Source: Armatimonadota bacterium
Lineage (GTDB): Bacteria; Sysuimicrobiota; Sysuimicrobiia; Sysuimicrobiales; Kaftiobacteriaceae
DNA length: 64,000 nt
NCBI GenBank assembly: GCA_031459765.1
Contig: JAVKHY010000002.1
Coordinates: 124,001-188,000, forward strand
Reading direction: 5' to 3'
This document shows, piece by piece, positions 36,812-45,310 of this stretch; the stretch's first letter is position 1; each line of letters opens with the position of its first letter. Below the pieces are notes generated by a model. The model made no database searches, had not been told where the DNA came from, and was given only the letters and a program-made list of their open reading frames with translations. Made by a program: the position numbers and the translations under genes.

Positions 36812-39800
36812 TTACGGACCGATCACCTGCACCCCGACCTCTTGGCCTTCCTTGCGCAGCGCCACCTTCGTGAAGCCGCCGGGGATGACCCGCACCTCGC
36901 GCACGGTCATGGGCGGGCCTGCGGCCCGGACCATGACCGTGTACACGCCCGCGGGCACGCGGACCGGCTGGCCGGTGATCCCTCCGCCCACGCGCGCCCC
37001 GGCCGCATCCAGTACGTCGAAGGGCACGGCCAGCGCCTGCTCGATGCTCTGCCGCAGCGCGGCGGCGTCCTTCGCGTCGAAGAAGCGCCCGCCCGTGATG
37101 CGAGCCACGCGCTCCATCTCCCGTTTCACCGCCTCATCGGCCAGGGCGAACCCCACGATGTTCAGCCTGACCTTGAGCCCCCGGGCGGCGAGTTCGGCGA
37201 CGACGGCGGACGGGCTCCCGCCGCACTCTTCCTTGCCGTCCGTGACGAGGACGACGAGTTTCTCGCCGGGAGCGCCCCCGAAGTCCCGCCCCACCTGCCG
37301 CAGGGTGTAGGCGATCGGCGTCGTCCCGAGCGCCCGCACGGACCGCACCCGCGCCAGCAGCCGGGCCTTGTCGATCCGGCCGAAGGGCACGACCAGCTCG
37401 CTGTCCTGGCAGTCCCCCCTCCGCCCCTGGCGGATGCGGTGGCCGTAGAAGCGCAGCGCCACCTGGGCGTCGTCCGGCAGCTGCGTGATGATCTGCGCCA
37501 TGACCTCCTTGGCGACGTCCATCATCGGGCGCCCGCCGATCGGGCGTTTCATCGACCCGGAGGCGTCGAGGATCAGCTCGATCGCGCTCGGCGCCGAGAC
37601 GGAGGCGATCCGTTCGCCGCTGGCGGTCACGGCCAGCGTGCCGGGTCCGCCGCTCAGCGTGGCCCGGAGGTAGTACGGCGTCGGCGTGCGCATCTCGGCG
37701 GCGATCTCCTGGTAGATGCTGGCCAGCCGCTCCGGGTTCTCGGTGAAGAACGCCCGCGCCCCTGTGCCCAGGGCGGCGTGGGCCAGGAAGCGCCGGCCGC
37801 TCGTGCCGGAGAGCGGATCGTAGACCGGCAGCTCCGTCCCCAGGCCAATGGTGTAGAGGCGGATGCGGTGCCTGGCCAGAAGGCTCCAGAAGCCGGCGCG
37901 GTCGAGCGCGCTGGATGTGTCCACGCCGTCGGTCATGACCACGATGGCCCGGTTCCCGGTGCGGCCCTCGAGCAGCTCGATCCCCTTCGCCACCGCGTCA
38001 TAGAACGGCGTGGCGCCCTTGGCGAAGAACTTCTCCTGCGCCGCCGCCCGCAGCCGGGCCGGGTCGCCGGTGAACTCCGGCAGCAGGACCTCGACATGCG
38101 GCGGATCGGGCGCCTGGGCCTGCCCTGAGAAGCGGATCAGGTTCAGCCGCTCGCTCGGGGTGACCTGCGACAGGTAGGCGTCCACGGCCCGGCGCAGGTT
38201 CGCAACGCTGTCCTCGCCCATGCTCCCGCTCGTATCCCAGATCATCACCAGGGAGACCGGTGGCTCGGTGAGTTGGGCGAAGAGATCGCCGGGCCGCACC
38301 AGCCAGGAGAACTCCGCGCGGGCGCCGGCGGCCTGGGCGGGATCGAAGCGGCGCAGCGCCTGCCCGGAGGCGTCGCTCAGGGTCAGCGATGTCCGGAGGT
38401 ACGGCCGGCCGAGGAGTTCGAAGGTCAGCACCTGCGGCGTCGAGCCCGGCACCGTGAGGCGGAAGTGGTCCTGCTCGCCGAGCGGATCGATGATGCCCTT
38501 GAGGCGGCGAGCAAGCTCAAGCGTGTTGGCCTCGGCGGCCGTATTGTTCGTTTCGCGCTCGAGCGCGATCCCCGGCTCGTCCGTCTGCGCGGCGGGCCCA
38601 CCGGCGGCCGCAGCCGGGTCGGAGCTTCGCAGGAGGATAGACTGGTACCCCGCCTCCGCTCCCTCGATGACCGCCAGCTCCGCCAGGCTTGTCTGCGCCC
38701 CGCCGTAGTTCTTCAGGATGCGGACCCTGACGAAGCGCGCGCGCCGCGAAACCGGAAAGGCGTGGCCGCGCGCCTCCTGCGGGACCGTGAACTGGCCGAC
38801 CTCCTCGAATGGTCCGAGCGGCGAGATGCTGGAGACGGAGATGGCGACGACCTTGGGCCAGTTCTCCTGGCCGGCGTAGGACGACCCTTCGCCCCCCGGG
38901 GTGATCACAACGCGGTCCACCAGCGCCTCCCGGTCGCCTCGGAAGGCCAGGACCAAGTCCTGGGGCAGGTAGCCGTCCGCCGACACCCAGGGGAGGCCCG
39001 TCACGCTGCCGTCGATCAGGGCCCCCGCCTGGTAGTGCTGCCGCAGGGAACTGTAGCGCGCCACCGCGCCCCCGTCGGCGGCCAGCGCGATGTTCTTCGG
39101 CACATCCGCCAGGATCGAGGGGGCCTCCGGCGACTCGAGGATCTTGACCTCGCCGGCGTGCACCGCCCGGCCTCCGTAGTTGGACAGGATGCGGAGGCGG
39201 ACATATCTTGCGCGCACCGCCGGAAAGGCGACGAGGTGCTCCCCCTGCCTGGCCTCGAGCCAGGCCGCCGCGGCGCGAGTGAAGCCCTCGGTGGGCGACA
39301 GGGGGGAGACCCAGACCTCGACCTGCCGCGGCCGATGGGCCATACTGATGAACTGCTGGTAGGACGTGGTGTCGACGATCAGCGCATGGATCTGCGCCTC
39401 GCGGTCCTGGTGGAAGCCGAAGACCACATCCTGCGGGAAGAGCTGCCGGTGGGCTTCGACGGTGTCGGCGCGGCGGGACGCGGAGACCCATCCACAGGAC
39501 GGCCGGCACGCCCGGAGGCCGCTGATCACCATCGGCAGGCCGTCGATGAGATTTCGGGCCCCCCGGTCGCCGTCGTTCTCCTCCGAGGTAACGGCAACGA
39601 TACGGCCGCCGAACGCGGCGAGGGCGACATTGTAGCCGGTCGCATCCGCAGCCTCGGCCGCGCTGCCGGCCTTCGGCAGCGCCGGGGTGATCGTGAACGA
39701 GAGGATGACATCATCGCCGGGTCCCTCCAGGCGCACGCGGTACTCGCCGGGGACGAATCCCGCCAGGCTTCCCTTCCAGGCCAGGACCCACCCCTTCGGG

Positions 39801-40246
39801 GTGCGGGATGCGCCGTCGCAGCCCGGGCGGATACACAGGGATCCCAGATCCGCGTCTGGCGTGAACCCCTCGACGGCTACGGCCCTGAAGTAGGCAAAGA
39901 TGTTGGGATCATCCGAGGACACCGCGCGAAACACAATGTACAGTCGGTCAATCGTGTCCGGGAACTCCGTCCCGGCCGACACGGGATCACCGGCGTCGGT
40001 CACTCCCGCGGCGAGGACGGCGCCGTAATGATTGGCGTCTGCGGCCGCTGGCGGCGGGGGCGGCTGAGACGGAGCCGGGGCCGGCGCGGGGGGCGGGACC
40101 GGCGCCGGGGTCGGCGGAGCGGAGCGCTCGGGGTGTCCGGACGGGACCGGCACACTTGGCGAAACGCGCCGCGCGCCGTTGCAGCCGGCGACGACCAGCA
40201 CTGCGACGGCGGTGCCGAGCAGCAAACCGCGCCCCCAGGTCCCCAT
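36812..40246 (-). CDS. Large lipoprotein with two VWA domains and two discoidin-like domains
   Basis: A 1144-residue lipoprotein (lipobox VVAGCNG) with a Pro-rich stalk. Residues 75-190 share a module with the lipoprotein encoded at 34.8-36.2 kb. Two F5/8-type-C/discoidin-like modules follow (about 205-375 and 385-540, each ending VR[LV]RIL-x-NYGG). A pre-peptidase-like domain (ERETNNTAAEANTLE), VWA1 with MIDAS DTSGSMG near 670 and VWA2 with DASGSMK near 892 come next. The C-terminal beta domain has PVRVPAGVYTVMV. VWA domains bind ligands via Mg2+ and discoidin folds bind glycans or lipids, so surface adhesion or complex scaffolding is likely. It is second in operon 2, 8 bases after the small Os1348-like gene. 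Confidence 0.85.
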   Translation of the reverse strand: MGTWGRGLLLGTAVAVLVVAGCNGARRVSPSVPVPSGHPERSAPPTPAPVPPPAPAPAPSQPPPPPAAADANHYGAVLAAGVTDAGDPVSAGTEFPDTIDRLYIVFRAVSSDDPNIFAYFRAVAVEGFTPDADLGSLCIRPGCDGASRTPKGWVLAWKGSLAGFVPGEYRVRLEGPGDDVILSFTITPALPKAGSAAEAADATGYNVALAAFGGRIVAVTSEENDGDRGARNLIDGLPMVISGLRACRPSCGWVSASRRADTVEAHRQLFPQDVVFGFHQDREAQIHALIVDTTSYQQFISMAHRPRQVEVWVSPLSPTEGFTRAAAAWLEARQGEHLVAFPAVRARYVRLRILSNYGGRAVHAGEVKILESPEAPSILADVPKNIALAADGGAVARYSSLRQHYQAGALIDGSVTGLPWVSADGYLPQDLVLAFRGDREALVDRVVITPGGEGSSYAGQENWPKVVAISVSSISPLGPFEEVGQFTVPQEARGHAFPVSRRARFVRVRILKNYGGAQTSLAELAVIEGAEAGYQSILLRSSDPAAAAGGPAAQTDEPGIALERETNNTAAEANTLELARRLKGIIDPLGEQDHFRLTVPGSTPQVLTFELLGRPYLRTSLTLSDASGQALRRFDPAQAAGARAEFSWLVRPGDLFAQLTEPPVSLVMIWDTSGSMGEDSVANLRRAVDAYLSQVTPSERLNLIRFSGQAQAPDPPHVEVLLPEFTGDPARLRAAAQEKFFAKGATPFYDAVAKGIELLEGRTGNRAIVVMTDGVDTSSALDRAGFWSLLARHRIRLYTIGLGTELPVYDPLSGTSGRRFLAHAALGTGARAFFTENPERLASIYQEIAAEMRTPTPYYLRATLSGGPGTLAVTASGERIASVSAPSAIELILDASGSMKRPIGGRPMMDVAKEVMAQIITQLPDDAQVALRFYGHRIRQGRRGDCQDSELVVPFGRIDKARLLARVRSVRALGTTPIAYTLRQVGRDFGGAPGEKLVVLVTDGKEECGGSPSAVVAELAARGLKVRLNIVGFALADEAVKREMERVARITGGRFFDAKDAAALRQSIEQALAVPFDVLDAAGARVGGGITGQPVRVPAGVYTVMVRAAGPPMTVREVRVIPGGFTKVALRKEGQEVGVQVIGP

Positions 40247-40254
40247 AGTGCCTC

Positions 40255-40443
40255 CTATCGCCCCGGATCGTGATCCAGGGTGAGCAGCAGCTCGCGCAGG
40301 CTCCCGGCAAGAAAGGCCTGACGCTCCTCGGCGGACAGCTCGTAGCCGGCCAGGGCGTCCGCCGGAGCCGCCAGCAGCCGGGCCCGGAAGGCGTCGTCCT
40401 CCATCGCCCGCACCAGGATCTCCTCAAGCTGCTCGCGACTCAC
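40255..40443 (-). CDS. Os1348/NHLP-leader-like small protein
   Basis: A 62-residue protein: SREQLEEILVRAMEDDAFR, ARLLAAPADALAGYELS, then AEERQAFLAG. This is the layout of the Os1348/Franean1-type family related to nitrile-hydratase-like RiPP leader peptides: a helix ending DxxFR, LxxxPxxALxGYxLxxEE. There is no obvious cysteine-rich core, so it may be a regulatory or structural relative rather than a precursor. The GTG at 40443 is chosen because the promoter at 40467-40499 puts the TSS near 40460 and a GGAGAGG precedes it. A GTG at 40482 would lie upstream of the TSS. First gene of operon 2. Confidence 0.65.
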   Translation of the reverse strand: MSREQLEEILVRAMEDDAFRARLLAAPADALAGYELSAEERQAFLAGSLRELLLTLDHDPGR

Positions 40444-40466
40444 AGTCCTCTCCGCCACACAATGGC

Positions 40467-40499
40467 ATCCTAGCCCGGCCACCTGAACAAAAGCTGGAC
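40467..40499 (-). promoter_or_regulatory. SARP-type promoter/operator, site 2
   Basis: Minus strand: TCCAGCT (40492-40498), TTTG, TTCAGGT (40481-40487), 8 bases, then -10 box TAGGAT (40467-40472). Same geometry and near-identical sequence to the sites at 31.6 and 45.2 kb. It drives the Os1348-like / VWA / coiled-coil / RDD / lipoprotein operon. Confidence 0.75.
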
Positions 40500-40539
40500 A
40501 TCGTCAGGATCGTGTCCCTGAACCGGACGGACGGCCTGC

Positions 40540-42894
40540 TCAGATGCGTGGCGGAGGGGGCGGCGGCGGAGGGGGCGGAATCTGGCTGCCCCTGGCATAC
40601 CAGCCCAGAAGGAAGGCGATGACCGCGGCAAGCCCGCTGCAGGAGATGACCAGGGGCCACACGCTCGGGCCGGCTCCGGCGTGCATCCCCATCTGGTAGA
40701 ATGCCATCGCATAGCCTCTGGCGATCTCCTCGAAAAAGGGGTGACCGCCAAAGAATCTCACGACATTTCTCTCGTAAAGCGCCCACAGCGTCGCCTCCGC
40801 CTGCCTGCGCTGCATCTGCTGCTCGGTTCCCGTCTGGTGCAACCCCGTGTCCATGACGGCCAGGGTCTCCCCCGTGCGCAGGTCGATGCGCCACCATCCC
40901 AGACGCTCTAGACCGTTGAGCGGCACCGCCTGCGCCGGGACCACGAGCAGGACGTCTTCCCCGAACGCCTCCCGCAGGCGGGCCTTGACGGCATCGGCCG
41001 CCCGCAGCTTGGAAATCCCCTCGGGGTCTGTGACAGCGACGACATCGATCCCGCGCCTGCGCGCTTCCTCGAAGACACCGAGCGGGCCAACCGCAACCTG
41101 ACCCGGCCAGCCCTGGCCCAGGTCCGCGATCAGGCCGTGCTCCAGGACTCCGTCGTACAGCCCGCGGCGGACGTTCGCCCAGACGACCCCGGGCCTCGAG
41201 GACTGTCGGGCCACCGCGCGCATCGCGTTGCGGCGGAGATCCAAAGAAAGGCTGGGGATGATCGTCATACCGTCCGGCGCAACGGTGAGGCCGACGGTGA
41301 CGATGGCCAGTCGCGGGCTCGCCGCGTAGATGAGCGCGTCGCTCCCGGAACTGAGCCCAAGTGCGGCCGTGGAAAGGATGTGAAACGATCGGGCCAGCGC
41401 CCCGAGCGCCGTGGGGATGACAGGGGTGAGCCCCCGGACCAGGCGCCACATCACCTCCTCCGTAACCGTCCCTCCGGTCTGGCTGCGGGAGGCCAGGAGA
41501 GCCGCGACGGGCGCGATCGAGGCTTCATGGCCCGAGATATCCCCGAGCGGATAGACGATCCCTGACGCCACCGAAAGGCCAAAAGCCTGGAGCAGCGGCG
41601 CGGGAATCCCCAGGACCGAGGGCAGCGGCGCCAGGGGCGCGGCAGCGGGATCCCCCGCCTGGCGCGCCGCCAGGCCGACGCGGTCGAAGACCTCGCGCCG
41701 CACCGTCTCGACCTGCCCCAAGGGGTGGGTAAAGTCAAACTCCAGCCAGACCGCGGTCACCGTCCCGACGCCGGAGGCCTGCCGGTCCAGCCCCTGGAGG
41801 ACCCGTCCGCCGACGATCTCTCCGACCGTCTGGTCGCCGAACTTTCGGCCCGTGACGATCTCGTCTCCGACCTGAACGATCGGGGCGGCACTCCAGGGAT
41901 CATTGGAGAGCAGCCTGTGCGTCAGGGTGACCTCGACGCCGTAGAGTTCGGCCGCTGTCGCTTCGTAGCGCAGCACCTCCTCGGTGGACGCCTGGTCACC
42001 CGTCCGCCGCTCGACACGCACGCGGATGGTGACCCGATGGTAACGGTCTTGCGGCGGGGCCTCGAACGTCTCGATGGCATCCGCGAACCGTTGTCCGAGC
42101 CGGGCGCCCGCGAAGGCCGGGTCGAGCGGCACCCACCGGCTGCCGTCCTGGTACTCGAGGTAGAGATGGTCGACCGCTTCCGCGGCGAGGACGCCGGCGG
42201 GCTCCGCCGGCCGGTCCCCCAATCTGGCCCGGGCGCGCTCCAAAGCGCCGCGCACGACATCCGCGCTGGCCACCCAGCGGGCAAACACGGCCCGCTCGAA
42301 CTCCTGGAGGCCGCCGGACACGCCGGCTGCGGTGTCCTGAGCGCCGGGAGGCCGGGGATCACGCGGTGCCCCGGCGGCCATGGCAAGCATCCGGGACACG
42401 AGTACTCCGGCCTGCTCCTCGCTCAGGCGGGCGCGGGCATAGCGCACCCGAAATCCGTGTGCGGTGAGGAGCGCACCGAGGAGAGCGGACTTGTCGTAGG
42501 AGTTCCCGGCGAGCGTCATGAGAGTCCCCCGGGGCCCTCTCAGCACACCTGTGTACACCTCGAACCGCACACGGTCGCGGACGAAGGCGAACACCTTGTC
42601 AACGTCCGAGCCCAGTTCCCGGGCTTTGGCCGAGACGTCGTAACCGGCCACCGGCGCCGCCGCGGCGATCCCCCCCGCGCGTTCGAGGTTGGCGGAGAGG
42701 TTCTGCGGAGCCGCCAGCGCCTGAAGGGTGGGTGTGGGCGGCGATGGCGGAGTGGAGGCCGGCCCCCCCTGCTGGCCGCGGCTGCACGCGGCGCCCATGA
42801 TCAGGACCAGGGCCGCGGCAGCCGGGATTCGCAGCCGATTCAGCGATCGTCGGCTATCCATGGCCGCACCGGACGCTCTGCCGCGCCGTGTCAT
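40540..42894 (-). CDS. Transglutaminase-like lipoprotein lacking the catalytic Cys, with C-terminal membrane anchor
   Basis: A 784-residue protein with signal/lipobox (ALVLIMGAACSRG). Residues about 80-260 match the transglutaminase-like fold: VFAFVRDRVRFEVYTG, then GNSYDKSALLGALLTAHGF where active enzymes have GNCxD. The His and Asp positions are kept in VDHLYLEYQDGSRWVPLDPAF. Loss of Cys suggests a binding rather than catalytic role. A long beta-rich region follows, then one membrane helix near 745-765 and a 10-proline tail. The ATG overlaps the stop of the gene before (ATGA). It is last in operon 3. Confidence 0.78.
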   Translation of the reverse strand: MTRRGRASGAAMDSRRSLNRLRIPAAAALVLIMGAACSRGQQGGPASTPPSPPTPTLQALAAPQNLSANLERAGGIAAAAPVAGYDVSAKARELGSDVDKVFAFVRDRVRFEVYTGVLRGPRGTLMTLAGNSYDKSALLGALLTAHGFRVRYARARLSEEQAGVLVSRMLAMAAGAPRDPRPPGAQDTAAGVSGGLQEFERAVFARWVASADVVRGALERARARLGDRPAEPAGVLAAEAVDHLYLEYQDGSRWVPLDPAFAGARLGQRFADAIETFEAPPQDRYHRVTIRVRVERRTGDQASTEEVLRYEATAAELYGVEVTLTHRLLSNDPWSAAPIVQVGDEIVTGRKFGDQTVGEIVGGRVLQGLDRQASGVGTVTAVWLEFDFTHPLGQVETVRREVFDRVGLAARQAGDPAAAPLAPLPSVLGIPAPLLQAFGLSVASGIVYPLGDISGHEASIAPVAALLASRSQTGGTVTEEVMWRLVRGLTPVIPTALGALARSFHILSTAALGLSSGSDALIYAASPRLAIVTVGLTVAPDGMTIIPSLSLDLRRNAMRAVARQSSRPGVVWANVRRGLYDGVLEHGLIADLGQGWPGQVAVGPLGVFEEARRRGIDVVAVTDPEGISKLRAADAVKARLREAFGEDVLLVVPAQAVPLNGLERLGWWRIDLRTGETLAVMDTGLHQTGTEQQMQRRQAEATLWALYERNVVRFFGGHPFFEEIARGYAMAFYQMGMHAGAGPSVWPLVISCSGLAAVIAFLLGWYARGSQIPPPPPPPPPPRI

Positions 42895-43403
42895 CGCGGC
42901 CGGGTGTCGTCGTCGCGCTCGACATTGGATCCCGGTGCGCGAGCCCCCTCGCCGTGAAACTCATCCGTCGCCCCCATCCCCGCCTCAGGCGGCGCCCCCT
43001 GTTCGAAGGCCCCTTCCTCCCGTGCTTCGACCGTCGTCTCGCGGGCGCGCTCCGCCTCGCGGGCCGCCCGCTCCTGCTGCTCCCGCTGTTGACGAGCGTA
43101 CTCACGCTCCGGCCCGCTGGGTCCGGTCGGCGCGTCCCGCGGCACATTCGATCCTCCCGCGTGCTCGCGATCCGTTCCCACCCCGGGCATCGTCCGCCCG
43201 GGCCCGCGCTGGCCGCCGCCGAGGCCTCCGGCAAGACCGCCGGCAAGCGCTCCCGCCCCGGCCGCTGCCGCCGTGGCGGCGCCGCCGCTCCCAAAGCAGT
43301 CGATGAGCCCGCTGCAGTTGTCCGCCAGCGCGATCGCCGGCACGAGGAGCACGAAGCCGAAGGCGCACAGCCCCGCGATTGCCCACCCGATCCACCGGTT
43401 CAC
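42891..43403 (-). CDS. Exported Gly/Ala-rich protein with DNCSGLIDCFG motif
   Basis: A 170-residue protein: signal peptide (AIAGLCAFGFVLLVPAIALA), two close cysteines in DNCSGLIDCFGSG, a glycine-zipper-like stretch (AGAGALAGGLAGGLGGG) and a charged, disordered C-terminus rich in Arg and Glu. The zipper suggests membrane or oligomer contacts. No named family. Both ends overlap neighbours by ATGA, so it is translated in register with the membrane protein before and the transglutaminase-like protein after. Confidence 0.7.
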   Translation of the reverse strand: MNRWIGWAIAGLCAFGFVLLVPAIALADNCSGLIDCFGSGGAATAAAAGAGALAGGLAGGLGGGQRGPGRTMPGVGTDREHAGGSNVPRDAPTGPSGPEREYARQQREQQERAAREAERARETTVEAREEGAFEQGAPPEAGMGATDEFHGEGARAPGSNVERDDDTRPR

Positions 43404-44584
43404 GCCGGTTCCCTCCTATCTGCCCCGCCGGACGGCAGGCCGATCTGAGGAAAGAGCAGGTAGAACACCGCCATCACGGCGAGCCCGCCGAACAGGACAG
43501 GCCGGAACGTCTGTGTCGCCCACAGCCGGGCGACGAGGGTCCCGGCGAGCCAGTAGCCCAGCGCCAGCGCCGCGATCAGGCGCACCACCGCCGGCACCCG
43601 CTGGACGATGCCCGCCCACATCAGGGCAGGCCGGCCCGCTACCCCATACGCCCAGGCGGCCAGCAGGCCGGTGAGGACGAACACGATCAGTCCGTCCAGT
43701 GCGGTGGTGAACGCTCCCGCCAGCAGCAGCGTGGTGACCGCGGCCTGCACTGTCACGCGCCCCGTCGCGGGCGGCAGCGGGACGGCGGCCGCATCGCGGG
43801 ACCGCTCCACAGCGAGGCGGCGCACGAGGTCCCGGCGCGGCGCGCGGGACAGGGCGATCTCTTCCAGCAGGATGCGCCCCGCCCCGGCGACGCCCGCCAG
43901 GACCACCAGGAGGGGCCACCGTGTCTGCACGGGGAGGATCGCCGCGACGTATGGGGCGTCCTTCAGCCAGGTGAAGGCCGGCCGGGCGAGGACGATCATC
44001 GCCTGACACCACAGCCACACCAGGACGCCGCAGACGATACCGTAGAGAACTGCCCGGACCGCCGCAGCGGCCTGAGGGCGAACCACGCGGTTTATGGGCA
44101 CCCCATCCGCGGCGCGGCGGGCGAACAACGGTGCGCGGACGACCAGCATGGTCAGCAGGAGGTATCCGACGAGCAGGCTGCCGTACAGCCGCGCGGCCTG
44201 CGCGATCCAGGGTAGATCACGAAAGGCCCCCCGGAACAATCTCTCTAACCCGCTCCATGCGCTGATGACATCGAGGACGATGAAGCCGCCCATCGCTGCG
44301 ACGGCGGCCGCGCCGTGGAGGAAGGCGAGGACCACGATCACGGCGAGGAACGCGATGGACTGAGTATAGATGTGGGCCGTGCGGAGCGCGTCGCTTCGGG
44401 CCAAGAGCGCTCCGACAACAATGCCCGCCAAGGGCGCCGCCGCACCGACCCACGGCCATGCGGCGGTCCATGCCCCGTCGGCGACGGCGTCCGCGGCGCG
44501 CGGAGCCCAGGGTTGCAGCCATCGAGGGACCATGACGTGCCAGAAGCGCTCTATCGCTCCTTCTCGTTCGGGTTGAGTCCTCAT
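43400..44584 (-). CDS. Polytopic membrane protein, unknown
   Basis: A 394-residue protein with about 8-9 hydrophobic segments (for example APLAGIVVGALLA, SIAFLAVIVVLAFLHG, VLYGIVCGVLVWLWCQAMIVLA, AAVTTLLLAGAFTTALDGLIVFVLTG). No transporter motif was recognised. The ATG at 44584 overlaps the previous gene's stop (ATGA) and removes about 40 residues of shadow sequence. Second gene of operon 3. Confidence 0.7.
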   Translation of the reverse strand: MRTQPEREGAIERFWHVMVPRWLQPWAPRAADAVADGAWTAAWPWVGAAAPLAGIVVGALLARSDALRTAHIYTQSIAFLAVIVVLAFLHGAAAVAAMGGFIVLDVISAWSGLERLFRGAFRDLPWIAQAARLYGSLLVGYLLLTMLVVRAPLFARRAADGVPINRVVRPQAAAAVRAVLYGIVCGVLVWLWCQAMIVLARPAFTWLKDAPYVAAILPVQTRWPLLVVLAGVAGAGRILLEEIALSRAPRRDLVRRLAVERSRDAAAVPLPPATGRVTVQAAVTTLLLAGAFTTALDGLIVFVLTGLLAAWAYGVAGRPALMWAGIVQRVPAVVRLIAALALGYWLAGTLVARLWATQTFRPVLFGGLAVMAVFYLLFPQIGLPSGGADRREPA

Positions 44585-45210
44585 CCGCTCCCTCCCACGG
44601 CGTCGAGCCATCGGCGGCACGAGCTGCCCAGGACTCCGCCATACACGAGGTGACCCACCGCCGAGATCCGGGCGAACTCCCTGAAGGCCCGGATCTCGAG
44701 CCATCCGGGATACAGCGTCAGCTGGAAGAGCTCGAGCCCGAGCCCCCAGACGATCCCGGCCAGCAGGCCGCGGCGGCCCAGCAGCAGGGCGAAGGCGACG
44801 CCGAACCCCGTCCCGTTGATGCAGTGGAAGGCGATGCCCGCCGTGGAGACCAGCGCCCGGGGCGCCGTTTCACCAGCCAGAAGCGTGCCGAAGACGCGGA
44901 TCGCCTCGAACGGGTTGTACGGCGACGGGTCGAAGTACGCGAGGACCGTCCGCGAAGCGTCGTAGGCCACCGTGGCCAGCAGGCCCGCGGCCGCGCCGAC
45001 CGCCGCGGCCCGGCCGAAACGCTTCCGCTCAATGGGGCCCGCCCGGCGCAAGACCGCGGCGACGCCGAGGACGACGATGAGGATCGCCGCGGCAAGAGCG
45101 GCGCGCAGCGAGACGCCCCCGACGATGTGGGTGACGAGGGCGGCGCCGCCGGCCAGGCCCCCGGCCCCGGCCGCCCGGAGCACCCGTTCCTGCCCGCCCC
45201 GCCGATTCAT
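44581..45210 (-). CDS. Polytopic membrane protein, first gene of SARP-linked operon 3
   Basis: A 209-residue protein with about five or six membrane segments. Distinct loops: YDASRTVLAYFDPSPYNPFE, FHCINGTGFGVAFALLLG, LGLELFQLTLYPGW and ISAVGHLVYGGVLG. It looks like a conserved but unnamed membrane family. The predicted TSS of the promoter at 45218-45250 falls next to the ATG at 45210, so either the mRNA is leaderless or translation begins at a GTG at 45183 that has an AGGAACG-like site. Confidence 0.68.
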   Translation of the reverse strand: MNRRGGQERVLRAAGAGGLAGGAALVTHIVGGVSLRAALAAAILIVVLGVAAVLRRAGPIERKRFGRAAAVGAAAGLLATVAYDASRTVLAYFDPSPYNPFEAIRVFGTLLAGETAPRALVSTAGIAFHCINGTGFGVAFALLLGRRGLLAGIVWGLGLELFQLTLYPGWLEIRAFREFARISAVGHLVYGGVLGSSCRRWLDAVGGSG

Positions 45211-45217
45211 GCCCCGG

Positions 45218-45250
45218 AAGGTACCAGGGGCACCTCAACAAAACCTGGAC
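45218..45250 (-). promoter_or_regulatory. SARP-type promoter/operator, site 3
   Basis: Minus strand: TCCAGGT (45243-45249), TTTG, TTGAGGT (45232-45238), 8 bases, then -10 box TACCTT (45218-45223). Matches sites 1 and 2 at all but one or two positions. It drives the four-gene operon 45210-40540. Confidence 0.75.
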
Positions 45251-45310
45251 AGCCGATCGAACGGAGATCCGGCGGCGGGCCGGCGATTGGGGGGTGAGAG
45301 CACGCCCGGG

